Under the pieces are notes generated by a model. It was not told the origin of the DNA. It made no database searches and saw only the letters and a program-made list of their open reading frames with translations. Position numbers and translations under genes: made by a program. DNA of 64,000 nucleotides from positions 1 through 64,000 of the forward strand of contig NZ_JAJCIC010000021.1 in assembly GCF_020554865.1 (NCBI RefSeq), read 5' to 3'. Positions 50,976 through 59,226 of the stretch are shown here, one piece after another (the stretch's first letter is position 1; every line of letters starts with the position of its first letter). The stretch comes from Lacrimispora sp. 210928-DFI.3.58 (GTDB lineage: Bacteria; Bacillota; Clostridia; Lachnospirales; Lachnospiraceae).

Positions 50976-51171
50976 GAAAGTATTGCCGAGCAGCTGTGCG
51001 GACTGCGTGCGAGCACGCAAGGACGTACAGACATTTGGCAATCAAGCCGGTATGAGGAAGTAGGCCGATCGGCCGGATTCCGAATACTGGCGGCAGCTGC
51101 GGGAGTGCAAAGCGCGGAGCAGCTGACTTTCATGATTGGTAATGCCGCCGCCGGATAGGCGGCTTGGTAGG
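50976..51171. repeat. Structured repeat C2
   Basis: The second C copy, in the gap between the patatin gene and the SLH gene. It is about 95% identical to C1. In the small stem, C1 has TGTGC-GA-GCACA and C2 has CGTGC-GA-GCACG: both sides changed together. The 338-bp gap holds this element and the patatin terminator, no gene. Confidence 0.8.
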
Positions 51172-51242
51172 TTAACTGTGAATAACTATATCAGCGGAAT
51201 GTGTTCATTTTGTGTTCATGCTGTGATTTTTCCGCAAAAATA

Positions 51243-51263
51243 GCCCCGCCTGAAAGGCGGAGC
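51243..51263 (-). terminator. Intrinsic terminator after the patatin gene
   Basis: CCGCC (51246-51250) / GGCGG (51256-51260), extended by GC pairs, followed on the minus strand by TATTTTTG; 12 nt after the stop. Confidence 0.7.
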
Positions 51264-51275
51264 CATGTATTCTCT

Positions 51276-52148
51276 TTAAGAGTGGTTCAGATAGGCTGTC
51301 AGCTTCGGCAGCATATCCACTGCCGTCTGCCTGCCCTCCTCATAAAGGGCCATAAGCTTCCCACGGTCACGCTCAAACCGCGATACGGTAACGGGAACCG
51401 GAGGACGGATGACAAAGAGCTTTCCAGCTGCCTCCAGCTCATCGATCTCCTCCTGCATCCTGTTGTAACGGTCCGGAATCTCCTTCACGGCCTCCAAAAG
51501 CTCAGGAAGAGGTCCCAGATATTTCTCATAGATTTTCCTCTTCACATCCTTCATGGGCCCCTTCCGGTAGCCATGGTGCCTTGTGAGAACAAGGACTACC
51601 TTCTCATATCCATCCTCCATGGCCTTTTTGTAGGGAATAGGCATGGAAAGGCCTCCGTCCAGATACTTCTTCCCCTCCACCGTTATCATATGGGATACAA
51701 TGGGCAGGCTGCAGGAGGCAGATACCGCCGCCATCATATCACTGCACACGCCCTTTTCAAAGTACTCCGGCTTTCCTGTCCGGCATCTGGTGGCCGTTGC
51801 CAGGAAACGCTGCCCGGATGCCTCAAAGGCCTCCTTATCAAAGGGAACCAGGTCATCGCTCAGCTCCCCAAAAATAAAATCAAAGTCAAACAGCGCTCTC
51901 TTCCTGAACATATTCCCCAGGCTGATATACCGCTTGTCATGGACATAGTTCAGATTGATATCACGTGTCCGTCCGATCTGTCCGCTGACATAGCTCATGC
52001 CGCACATAGAACCTGCAGACACGCCATTCACATAGGAAAATCGTAACCCCTGCTCCATGAATACATCCAGCACGCCGCTGGTGAACAGGCACCGCAAAGA
52101 GCCTCCCTCCAGTACCAAAGCGCCTTCTGTCATGCCATTTTTCTCCAA
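51276..52148 (-). CDS. Patatin-like phospholipase
   Basis: A 290-residue acyl hydrolase of the RssA/patatin type. The oxyanion loop LEGGSLRCLF (about 13-22), nucleophile GVSAGS (about 43-48) and catalytic Asp in YLDGGLSMP (about 160) are all present. No signal peptide, so cytoplasmic. It may turn over membrane phospholipid; the cardiolipin synthase gene lies 51 bp upstream on the same strand, a suggestive pairing. Substrate unproven. Confidence 0.88.
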   Translation of the reverse strand: MEKNGMTEGALVLEGGSLRCLFTSGVLDVFMEQGLRFSYVNGVSAGSMCGMSYVSGQIGRTRDINLNYVHDKRYISLGNMFRKRALFDFDFIFGELSDDLVPFDKEAFEASGQRFLATATRCRTGKPEYFEKGVCSDMMAAVSASCSLPIVSHMITVEGKKYLDGGLSMPIPYKKAMEDGYEKVVLVLTRHHGYRKGPMKDVKRKIYEKYLGPLPELLEAVKEIPDRYNRMQEEIDELEAAGKLFVIRPPVPVTVSRFERDRGKLMALYEEGRQTAVDMLPKLTAYLNHS

Positions 52149-52199
52149 TTCTATCTGACTTCCTTTCTTCCTAAAAATCTCCTCCGCCGGTTTTCTCCG

Positions 52200-53744
52200 C
52201 TACATAAGGGGTGCGATCAGCCTCAGCATCCTTCCGGCTGCCCGCCCTGCCCAGTTGTATTTTCTGCAGCTTTCCATGGTGATAAGGCTGCATTTCTCCA
52301 GAGTCTCCTCGTAATCTCTTTCAATATCCTTTACCACCCGGTTTCTGTACATATAGGCCGCACATTCAAAATGAAGGTACAGGCTTCTGAAATCCAGGTT
52401 AATGGTACCCACTACCGCCTTCTCATCATCGCTTACAAACACCTTTGCATGGACAAAGCCCGGTGTATATTCGTATATTTTCACTCCTGCTGCGATAAGC
52501 TCCGGATAATAGGTGCGCGCCAGCAGGTAAGCGTACTTTTTATCTGGTATATGGGGCATGATGATCCTGACGTCAACTCCCCGTTTGGCTGCATAGCAGA
52601 GGGCATTTTCCATCTCGTCATCCAGTATCAGATAGGGCGTCATGATGTGAACGTAATTTTCAGCCCTGTCCAATATATCCAGATACACCTGCTTTCCCAC
52701 CTGCTCCCTGTCCATCGGGCTGTCTCCGTAGGGAAGCACAAAGCCGGATGGCTCCTCCCCAGGGGCAAACCTGTATGCTTCCGCCGGAAGATAGGCAGCA
52801 TAGTCCTCCTTCTTCCGCTCTGTCACATTCCACATCTGCAAAAACATCATGGTAAAGCTCTTAACGCCGTCTCCCTTGAGCATAATGGCCGTGTCCTTCC
52901 AGTGGCCGAAGCGCTCCTTCCTGTTAATATACTCATCCGCCAGGTTAACGCCTCCGGTAAACGCCGTATGGCCGTCGATCACCACGATCTTCCTGTGGTC
53001 TCTGTTGTTCTGGTGGGTGGATAAGGTGGGCTTTATGGGGGAGAACATTTTACAGCGGATCCCCCGCTTTTCAAGTTCTCTGGGGTAATGATAGGGAAGG
53101 AGCATCAGGCAGCACATACCATCGTACATGACCCTGACCTCTACTCCCTGCCTTGCCTTTTTCTCCAGCACGTTCAAAATACTGTCCCACATGTATCCGC
53201 GTTCTACGATAAAGTATTCCAGGAATATAAAATGCTCTGCTTTTTCAAGCTCCCTCAGAAGAGCCTGAAATTTGTCTTCTCCTAAAGGGAAATATTCCAC
53301 ATAAGTATTGCCGTAAACAGGGAAGCCTGCATAATTTCTCATGTAGTCTGCCAGGCGGCTGCCTGCCATACTGCCAGCTGCCAGTTTCTCTTTCACCGGC
53401 TTCTCCTGCTCCAGATAGGGAGCGGTCTCCCCTATGGTCTTCTTAAGCCGTTTTGTCAGCAGCTTTGTCTGAGGCTGCAGCTGGACAAAAATGTAGAGCA
53501 GGACACCAAAAACAGGTATCACAAGAACAGGCACGATCCAGGCCAGCTTGAAACTGGAATTAATCGGCTCATTAAATATATAGATGATGGCAAATGCACT
53601 CAGAAGGATAAATACCACATACATCGTATGCATATCCAGCCACCGGAAGGCGCTGAAAAGTATTCCTATCTGGATCGCCAGGAACAGGATGACAAATGCC
53701 GTCCTGCCGAAAATGAGCCGGAATAGTCCTCTTAGTTTCTTCAT
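52200..53744 (-). CDS. cls: Cardiolipin synthase
   Basis: A 514-residue phospholipase-D-superfamily enzyme that makes cardiolipin from two phosphatidylglycerols. Two or three N-terminal helices (to about 85) anchor it; two HKD motifs follow, the first at HRKIVVIDGHTAFTGGVN (about 248) and the second at HAKVFVSDDEKAVVGTINLD (about 430). Length is typical of Gram-positive Cls. The frame opens at 53789, but MKKLRGLFRL at 53744 fits the family; AAGGAAG lies about 12 nt upstream. Confidence 0.94.
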   Translation of the reverse strand: MKKLRGLFRLIFGRTAFVILFLAIQIGILFSAFRWLDMHTMYVVFILLSAFAIIYIFNEPINSSFKLAWIVPVLVIPVFGVLLYIFVQLQPQTKLLTKRLKKTIGETAPYLEQEKPVKEKLAAGSMAGSRLADYMRNYAGFPVYGNTYVEYFPLGEDKFQALLRELEKAEHFIFLEYFIVERGYMWDSILNVLEKKARQGVEVRVMYDGMCCLMLLPYHYPRELEKRGIRCKMFSPIKPTLSTHQNNRDHRKIVVIDGHTAFTGGVNLADEYINRKERFGHWKDTAIMLKGDGVKSFTMMFLQMWNVTERKKEDYAAYLPAEAYRFAPGEEPSGFVLPYGDSPMDREQVGKQVYLDILDRAENYVHIMTPYLILDDEMENALCYAAKRGVDVRIIMPHIPDKKYAYLLARTYYPELIAAGVKIYEYTPGFVHAKVFVSDDEKAVVGTINLDFRSLYLHFECAAYMYRNRVVKDIERDYEETLEKCSLITMESCRKYNWAGRAAGRMLRLIAPLM

Positions 53745-53828
53745 CTGATCGTTGTACTTCCTTTCATGGTTAAAAACTATTTGGCGCACTGCATGCTCTC
53801 ATACAGCTGCAGAGCCAAAGGCAGCAGC

Positions 53829-55229
53829 TTAAGATTGATTCAGCTTTCCATCCATTGTCTGTTTAATAATGCTGCGCATCATGTCTTCGCTCAGCTGTCC
53901 GCTGATATATCCGAATACATTTCCTTCACGGTCGATCATGAAGGTGGTTGGGTAGGCGGATATGCCGTATTTCATGGTAAGCTCCCCTGAGGCGTCCATG
54001 AGAACGGGATAGGTATAGCCGTTTTCTTCCATGAACTGGGCTACGCCTTCCTCCGTTGTCTCATTTCCGATTCCGGGTGTAGCTACCCCCAGGATGATAA
54101 GGGCCTCTTCCCCCTCTGTGGAGTATTCTTCATAAAGCTTCTGGATATCAGGCATCTCCGCCCTGCATGGCGGACACCAGGTGGCCCAGAAGTTCAGGAA
54201 AATCGTCTTCCCCCTGTAGTCCTCCAGAGTATGTGTATTGCCGAACTGATCCGTAAGCTCAAAATCAGGAGCCGGTATTGCGGGAGGCTTTACAGACTTC
54301 TCCTCTCCGGTCTCTGCCTGGACGGCTCCATCTTCTGCCTGTGAATCTTTGCTTTCCGGCTGAACAGCTTCATTTTCTCCCTGACTGGCTTTGCCTTCTG
54401 CCTGACCGGCTTCGTCTCCTGCCTGACCGACCTTGTTTTCTTCTGTCCCGGATTCCTCTGCAGCTCCTTCTGTCGTCCCCATAAAGGCTTCATTCTGGGA
54501 AATTTTAGAAAGATACCCGGTGAATGCATTCATTTTCCCGGTAAACATCAAAACACCCATGAGGATCATAAGGACCCCGCCGATCTTCACCGTATAATTC
54601 ACCACATTCATATGGGTCTTAAAAAACTCCAGCAGCGATGTGGTAAAAAATCCCACTGCCAGAAACGGCAGCACAAAGCCCAGCGTATATACACCGATCA
54701 GTCCAAAGGCCATGGTCTTTGTAGCCGAGGAGGCTGCCATGAGCAGAACGCTTGTCATAGCCGGTCCCACACAGGGCGTCCAGGCAAAGCTGAAGGTAAA
54801 GCCCATGATAAGGGCTGTAAGCGGCGACATTGCAAGGGCGTCAAGCTTGAAAGGCAGCCTTCGCTCCCGCCCCAGCACATTAGATTTTCCAAAAATCCCC
54901 AGCTGATATAAGCCAAATCCCATCACCAGGATCCCTCCAATGCTGGCAAAGAGGCGCTGCCTGGACTGAAAGAAAGTCCCCAGTGCCGAGGCTCCCAGCC
55001 CCAGCAGGAAAAAAGCAAAGCTGACGCCCGCCACAAAGCAGACCGTGTGGAGCATCACCCTTCTCTGGTCATAGTGGATACGCCCATCCTCCCCCTTCTT
55101 GCCCGTACCGCCTGATAAATAGCCGACATACAGAGGAATAAGTGGAAGAACGCAGGGCGAAAAGAAGCTTAAAAGCCCCTGAACAAATACTGTCAGCACA
55201 GGGACGCTGACATCCAGTGAAAATCCCAT
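53829..55229 (-). CDS. CcdA-TlpA fusion thiol-redox protein
   Basis: A 466-residue fusion. Residues 1-245 are a CcdA/DsbD-beta membrane domain with six or so helices and redox Cys26 (FSPCVLP) and Cys153 (TPCVGP), which carries electrons across the membrane. Residues 320-466 are a TlpA/ResA thioredoxin domain with WCPPC (Cys352, Cys355) and the cis-Pro loop AYPTTF. The linker contains six exact-length heptads starting with Gln (269-310). The start at 55229 has AGGAG 6 nt upstream; the frame open to 55478 is repeat B5/A4. It likely reduces extracytoplasmic disulfides or methionine sulfoxide reductase partners. Confidence 0.92.
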   Translation of the reverse strand: MGFSLDVSVPVLTVFVQGLLSFFSPCVLPLIPLYVGYLSGGTGKKGEDGRIHYDQRRVMLHTVCFVAGVSFAFFLLGLGASALGTFFQSRQRLFASIGGILVMGFGLYQLGIFGKSNVLGRERRLPFKLDALAMSPLTALIMGFTFSFAWTPCVGPAMTSVLLMAASSATKTMAFGLIGVYTLGFVLPFLAVGFFTTSLLEFFKTHMNVVNYTVKIGGVLMILMGVLMFTGKMNAFTGYLSKISQNEAFMGTTEGAAEESGTEENKVGQAGDEAGQAEGKASQGENEAVQPESKDSQAEDGAVQAETGEEKSVKPPAIPAPDFELTDQFGNTHTLEDYRGKTIFLNFWATWCPPCRAEMPDIQKLYEEYSTEGEEALIILGVATPGIGNETTEEGVAQFMEENGYTYPVLMDASGELTMKYGISAYPTTFMIDREGNVFGYISGQLSEDMMRSIIKQTMDGKLNQS

Positions 55230-55240
55230 CGTACTCTCCT

Positions 55241-55346
55241 TTACTCTAAAAGTTCTGCCGCCAAATAGGCGGCATGTATTCAAATACGCCTGCCAAATTT
55301 TCATGGTGTGGCGGCGCATTCGCCAGCCGGGCGCATGAAGATTTAA
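55241..55346. repeat. Diverged repeat B5
   Basis: A diverged B repeat (hairpin TGCCGCC/GGCGGCA, ATGTATTCAAATACGCC, GCCGGGCGCATGAAG) directly upstream of the CcdA-TlpA gene. Given the promoter at 55366-55394 it lies within the mRNA leader. Confidence 0.7.
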
Positions 55347-55365
55347 CAAAATCATAGTATTTGTA

Positions 55366-55394
55366 ACTATAACAGCTTCCGCCGGACATGTCAA
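55366..55394 (-). promoter_or_regulatory. Promoter of the CcdA-TlpA gene
   Basis: Minus strand: perfect -35 TTGACA (55389-55394), 17-bp spacer, -10 TATAGT (55366-55371). Start near 55359, giving a leader of about 130 nt that contains B5. Confidence 0.8.
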
Positions 55395-55405
55395 ATAAAA
55401 CAGAC

Positions 55406-55653
55406 CTTGCGTTTTTGCATCTTGCACCGCGGCTGCCGGGAGGACGGCTGAAGCGACTTTGCAGGACATTAGAAGCATTTGGGCAGCTGGTTTTTCCGTT
55501 CAGAGCAGCATCAATGATTGTTTGAGCGCAGCGAGTTGCATTGATGCTGCTCTGGCTCTTAGGAAAAATCAGCTGTCTTAGTGCTTCTTATGTCCGAAAC
55601 CGGAGCGCCAGACGTTCTCCCGGCAGCCGCGGTGCAAGATGCAGAAACGCAAG
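55406..55653. repeat. Palindromic repeat A4
   Basis: A 248-bp nested palindrome between metY and the CcdA-TlpA promoter. Outer arms 55406-55446 and 55613-55653 pair over 41 bp with two mismatches. Core and central CAGAGCAGCATCAA hairpin as in A2 and A3. With B5 it explains the 527-bp gap; no gene is visible. Confidence 0.85.
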
Positions 55654-55756
55654 AAACTGCCGCTCAAAAAAGGCAGGCAGGAACAATCGCCCTCCAAAGA
55701 GACGGCTGCTCCTGCCTCTGCACCCATTTTCTATCACATGTTCCCCAAACGATCTC

Positions 55757-57034
55757 TTACTCCAGTGCCTGGCGGATATCCTCGATGATGTCCTCCACAT
55801 CCTCGATGCCCACGCTGAAACGGATCATGGAGGGATCTACTCCTGCCTCCACCAGCTGCTCATCTGTCAGCTGCCTGTGGGTATGGCTGGCCGGGTGAAG
55901 GACTGCTGTCCTGGAATCTGCCACATGGGTCTCAATGGAACAGAGCTTCAGCTTATCCATGAACTCAGCTGCCCCCTTACGCCCGCTCTTTAAGCCAAAG
56001 GAGATCACGCCGCAGGTACCATTTGGCATGTATTTCCGGGCCAGCTCATAATATTTATCCCCTGGAAGCCCCGGATAATTCACCCAGGCCACATCCTCTC
56101 TGGATTTTAAATATTCTGCCACTCTCAGGGCATTTTCGCAATGCCTCGGAACGCGCAGGTGGAGGGTCTCCAGACCTACGTTGATCAGGAAAGCATTCTG
56201 CGGGGACTGGATGGAGCCTAAGTCTCTCATGAGCTGGGAGGTCGCCTTTGTGATATAGGCCAGCTTTCCAAACTTCTGGGTATAGATGATGCCATGGTAG
56301 GACTCATCCGGCTCTGTAAGGCCCTTGAACTTGTCATGATGAGCCTCCCAGTCAAAATTGCCGCTGTCCACGATCACGCCGCCCACTGTCATGGCATGCC
56401 CGTCTATGTACTTTGTGGTACTGTGGATGACAATGTCAGCGCCCCACTCGATGGGACGGCAGTTGATCGGTGTCGCAAAGGTATTGTCTACAATCAGGGG
56501 AACACCATGGCTGTGGGCCAGCCTTGCAAACTTTTCAAAATCCAGCACAGTCAGAGCCGGATTGGCAATGGACTCAGCAAACACGGCCTTTGTGTTGGGA
56601 CGGAAGGCCTTTGCAAGCTCCTCCTCATCTGCATCCGGGTTCACCAGAGTGCACTCCACCCCCATTTTCGGGAAGGTCACGGTAAACAGGTTGCTGGTTC
56701 CGCCGTAAATGGTGGAAGAACTGACAATGTGGTCTCCTGCCTGACAGATATTGAGAATGGCATAAAAGGTAGCTGCCTGACCGGAGGAGGTGAGCATAGC
56801 CCCTACGCCGCCCTCCAGCTCACAGATCTTCGCTGCCACAGCGTCATTCGTCGGATTGGCAAGCCTTGTGTAGAAGTAACCGCTTTCCTCCAGATCAAAC
56901 AGACGGCCCATCTGCTCGCTGGTAGTGTATTTGAAGGTTGTGCTCTGATAGATCGGAAGCTGGCGCGGCTCGCCGTTTTTCGGCTCCCAGCCTCCCTGGA
57001 TACAGATTGTGTCCAATGAACGTTTCTTTGTCAT
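55757..57034 (-). CDS. metY: O-acetylhomoserine sulfhydrylase
   Basis: A 425-residue PLP enzyme of the Cys/Met metabolism family that makes homocysteine (or methionine/cysteine analogues) from O-acetylhomoserine and sulfide. N-terminal DTICIQGGWEP and PIYQSTTFKY are typical; the PLP-binding Lys is in HSTTKYIDGH (about 208), with the preceding DNTFATP. Its length and long C-terminal half fit MetY better than MetB/MetC. It starts 32 bp after the DUF362 gene, which has a strong promoter; no SAM riboswitch or T-box is seen in the short leader. Confidence 0.94.
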   Translation of the reverse strand: MTKKRSLDTICIQGGWEPKNGEPRQLPIYQSTTFKYTTSEQMGRLFDLEESGYFYTRLANPTNDAVAAKICELEGGVGAMLTSSGQAATFYAILNICQAGDHIVSSSTIYGGTSNLFTVTFPKMGVECTLVNPDADEEELAKAFRPNTKAVFAESIANPALTVLDFEKFARLAHSHGVPLIVDNTFATPINCRPIEWGADIVIHSTTKYIDGHAMTVGGVIVDSGNFDWEAHHDKFKGLTEPDESYHGIIYTQKFGKLAYITKATSQLMRDLGSIQSPQNAFLINVGLETLHLRVPRHCENALRVAEYLKSREDVAWVNYPGLPGDKYYELARKYMPNGTCGVISFGLKSGRKGAAEFMDKLKLCSIETHVADSRTAVLHPASHTHRQLTDEQLVEAGVDPSMIRFSVGIEDVEDIIEDIRQALE

Positions 57035-57066
57035 GTTGCTTATGTCCTCCTTGTAATGTTTTTCAA

Positions 57067-58170
57067 TCAGATGGTGATCAGATGATATTCCTTATTGCCC
57101 AGCCCCAGCTTTACTGCATGGTCAATGCAGCTTTCCCAGTTGGTATCCGGGTGCGTATCCGTGAAATGATCGTGGTGGCAGTGCTCCTGCTCGGAGAGAA
57201 AGCTTCCCGCCATCACCGGCTGGCGGTTTACTGCGTCCACACAGGCCATATCCAGGGCAACCGGGTCAAAGGATGCGAACATGCCCACATTCGGCACAAT
57301 GGGCGCATCATTTTCCGCATGGCAGTCACAGTTCGGGGACACGTCCACCACAAGGCTTACGTGGAAGCTGGGGCGTCCCTTCAGGATTGCCAGGGTGTAC
57401 TCTGCGATCTTCTTATTTAAGATATCATTTGCCTCATCATACAGGGTGTTTACCGCATCCACAGGACAGGCACCGATACAGCGGCCGCAGCCAACACATT
57501 TGTTCGTATCAATGGAGGCCTTGCGGTCTGTGATGGTGATGGCGCTGTGGGCGCAGTTCCTCTGGCAGGAGCCGCAGCCAACGCAGGTCTCCCGGACTAC
57601 AAAGGGCTTGCCGGAATTGTGCATTTCCATCTTGCCTGCCCTGGAGCCGCCTCCCATACCGATGTTCTTTAATGCGCCGCCAAAGCCGGTGGCCTCGTGG
57701 CCTTTAAAATGTGTCAGAGAGATCAGAATATCCGCATCCATAAGGGCGCGTCCGATCTTTGCTTCCTTTACATACTCTCCATCAATGGGCACCAGAGCCT
57801 CGTCTGTGCCCTTTAAGCCGTCTGCGATGATCACGTGACAGCCTGTGGCAAAGGGGTTATATCCATTTTCATAAGCTGCATCCAGGTGGTCTAAAGCATT
57901 TTTCCTGCGTCCCACATACAGGGTGTTGCAGTCGGTCAGAAATGGCTTTCCTCCCTGGGCCTTGATCAGATCTGCCAGCACCTTGGAATAGTTTGGCCGC
58001 AGATAGGCCAGGTTCCCAGGTTCTCCGAAATGGATCTTGATCGCAGCAAATTTGTTGTTGAAATCAATGTCCAGCATGCCGGCCTTCTTCACCAGCCGCT
58101 CCAGCTTCTGCAGGAGATTTTCTGTCAATGTGGTTCTCATATTGGTGTAGTAAACATTCGATACTGCCAT
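57067..58170 (-). CDS. DUF362 protein with two 4Fe-4S clusters
   Basis: A 367-residue protein: an N-terminal DUF362 domain (about 1-180) and a ferredoxin domain with two cluster motifs CVGCGSCQRNC (about 191-201) and CVGCGRCIGAC (about 220-230), then a C-terminal DUF362 continuation. Such proteins are annotated as Fe-S-binding or as possible redox carriers; the reaction is unknown. It is the first gene of an apparent operon with metY, so it might supply electrons or sulfur for sulfur assimilation (inference). The promoter is 33-61 bp upstream. Confidence 0.88.
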   Translation of the reverse strand: MAVSNVYYTNMRTTLTENLLQKLERLVKKAGMLDIDFNNKFAAIKIHFGEPGNLAYLRPNYSKVLADLIKAQGGKPFLTDCNTLYVGRRKNALDHLDAAYENGYNPFATGCHVIIADGLKGTDEALVPIDGEYVKEAKIGRALMDADILISLTHFKGHEATGFGGALKNIGMGGGSRAGKMEMHNSGKPFVVRETCVGCGSCQRNCAHSAITITDRKASIDTNKCVGCGRCIGACPVDAVNTLYDEANDILNKKIAEYTLAILKGRPSFHVSLVVDVSPNCDCHAENDAPIVPNVGMFASFDPVALDMACVDAVNRQPVMAGSFLSEQEHCHHDHFTDTHPDTNWESCIDHAVKLGLGNKEYHLITI

Positions 58171-58202
58171 GATATCCTCCTTTGGAAATCTTTATGAAGT
58201 AC

Positions 58203-58231
58203 ATTATACTTCAATTTCTGCACAGATTCAA
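58203..58231 (-). promoter_or_regulatory. Promoter of the DUF362-metY operon
   Basis: Minus strand: -35 TTGAAT (58226-58231), 17-bp spacer, perfect -10 TATAAT (58203-58208); start near 58196, leader about 26 nt. Confidence 0.8.
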
Positions 58232-58263
58232 CGAAAATGACCGGCTAAAGAGCAGCCAGGTTC

Positions 58264-59091
58264 TTACGCCTTCCCCAGAAGATATCTGTCAACGGCCTCC
58301 GCACACCCTCCGCTGTCATTGTCCGAGACCACTGCGCCGCACATTTCCTTGATATGCGGAAGGGCATTTCCCATGGCAACGGATAAGCCCGCAGCCTCCA
58401 TGGCCTCGGCATCATTATCCGCATCCCCTACAATAACCGTCCGTTCAAGGGGGATACCCAGATATCCGCAGAGCCACCGAAGCCCGCTTGCCTTGCTGAT
58501 ATGGAGAGGCGTCATCTCCAGGGAGGTCTCCTCTGCATAGGCAAATGCCAGCGGCAGGGACTTGACATTTTCATAGATCCTCTCCCGGATCTCCTCAGAG
58601 GCGGAAAACAGATTCAGCTTTTCCATTGGGAATGGATTTTTGCGGTACTGGGCTATCATATCATCCATCTGGCACACGACCCGGTCCATCATATCCTGAT
58701 AGATCCCCATATGAAAATGCGCCAGATCCGCTATATGCCGGCGGTCAGCAAAGGACTCGCCGCTGCTTATGATATATGGCATCGTATCCTCCGCCGAAGC
58801 TACATCCAGGATCCTCATCACCACATCCTGGGCCAGTGTTTCCGAATGAAGGATCTTCCTCTCCTTTGAATCATAGATCAGTGCACCGCTCTCACAGACG
58901 TAATAGCGCACCTGGGCCAGCTGGCCCGCAAACTCCTCCAGCTCGTTGATGCTGCGTCCGGTAGACAGGATAACGGTTTTCCCCGCAGCCACTGCCCTGC
59001 CGATCGCTTCCACAGTGCTGGGAAGGATCGACTTCCTGCTGTCTAAAAGAGTTCCATCCATATCAAAACCGATCAAATCATAGGTATTCAT
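58264..59091 (-). CDS. Cof-type HAD-IIB phosphatase
   Basis: A 275-residue haloacid-dehalogenase phosphatase. Motif I DMDGTLLDS (about 10-18), motif II LSTGRS, motif III Lys in SKASGLRWL, motif IV VGDADNDAEAM (about 224), with a C2B cap between II and III. Members dephosphorylate sugar phosphates, FMN or PLP; the substrate is unknown. The start at 59091 (MNTYDLIGF) has GGAG 9 nt upstream, better than the upstream in-frame ATG. It lies just downstream of the PTS operon terminator. Confidence 0.9.
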   Translation of the reverse strand: MNTYDLIGFDMDGTLLDSRKSILPSTVEAIGRAVAAGKTVILSTGRSINELEEFAGQLAQVRYYVCESGALIYDSKERKILHSETLAQDVVMRILDVASAEDTMPYIISSGESFADRRHIADLAHFHMGIYQDMMDRVVCQMDDMIAQYRKNPFPMEKLNLFSASEEIRERIYENVKSLPLAFAYAEETSLEMTPLHISKASGLRWLCGYLGIPLERTVIVGDADNDAEAMEAAGLSVAMGNALPHIKEMCGAVVSDNDSGGCAEAVDRYLLGKA

Positions 59092-59176
59092 ACTGTAATT
59101 CTCCTTCCTGTCAGATAATACCATTGATAGAACGGTTTTTCAACTATTTATATCCTTAAGTTTCCCCTACAGCAAA

Positions 59177-59204
59177 GGCCCCGGATTCCGGGGAATCCAG
59201 GGCC
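59177..59204 (-). terminator. Terminator of the PTS operon
   Basis: GGCCC-T-GGATTCC on the minus strand pairs with GGAATCC-G-GGGCC (one mismatch), two-base loop, followed by TTTGCTGT; 22 nt after the IIBC stop. Confidence 0.65.
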
Positions 59205-59226
59205 TGTCACTATCATTTTCAATATT

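Noticed and set aside
54300..54425. CRISPR-like periodic repeat
   Set aside because: The 21-bp periodicity is in frame and coding, without spacers or cas genes.
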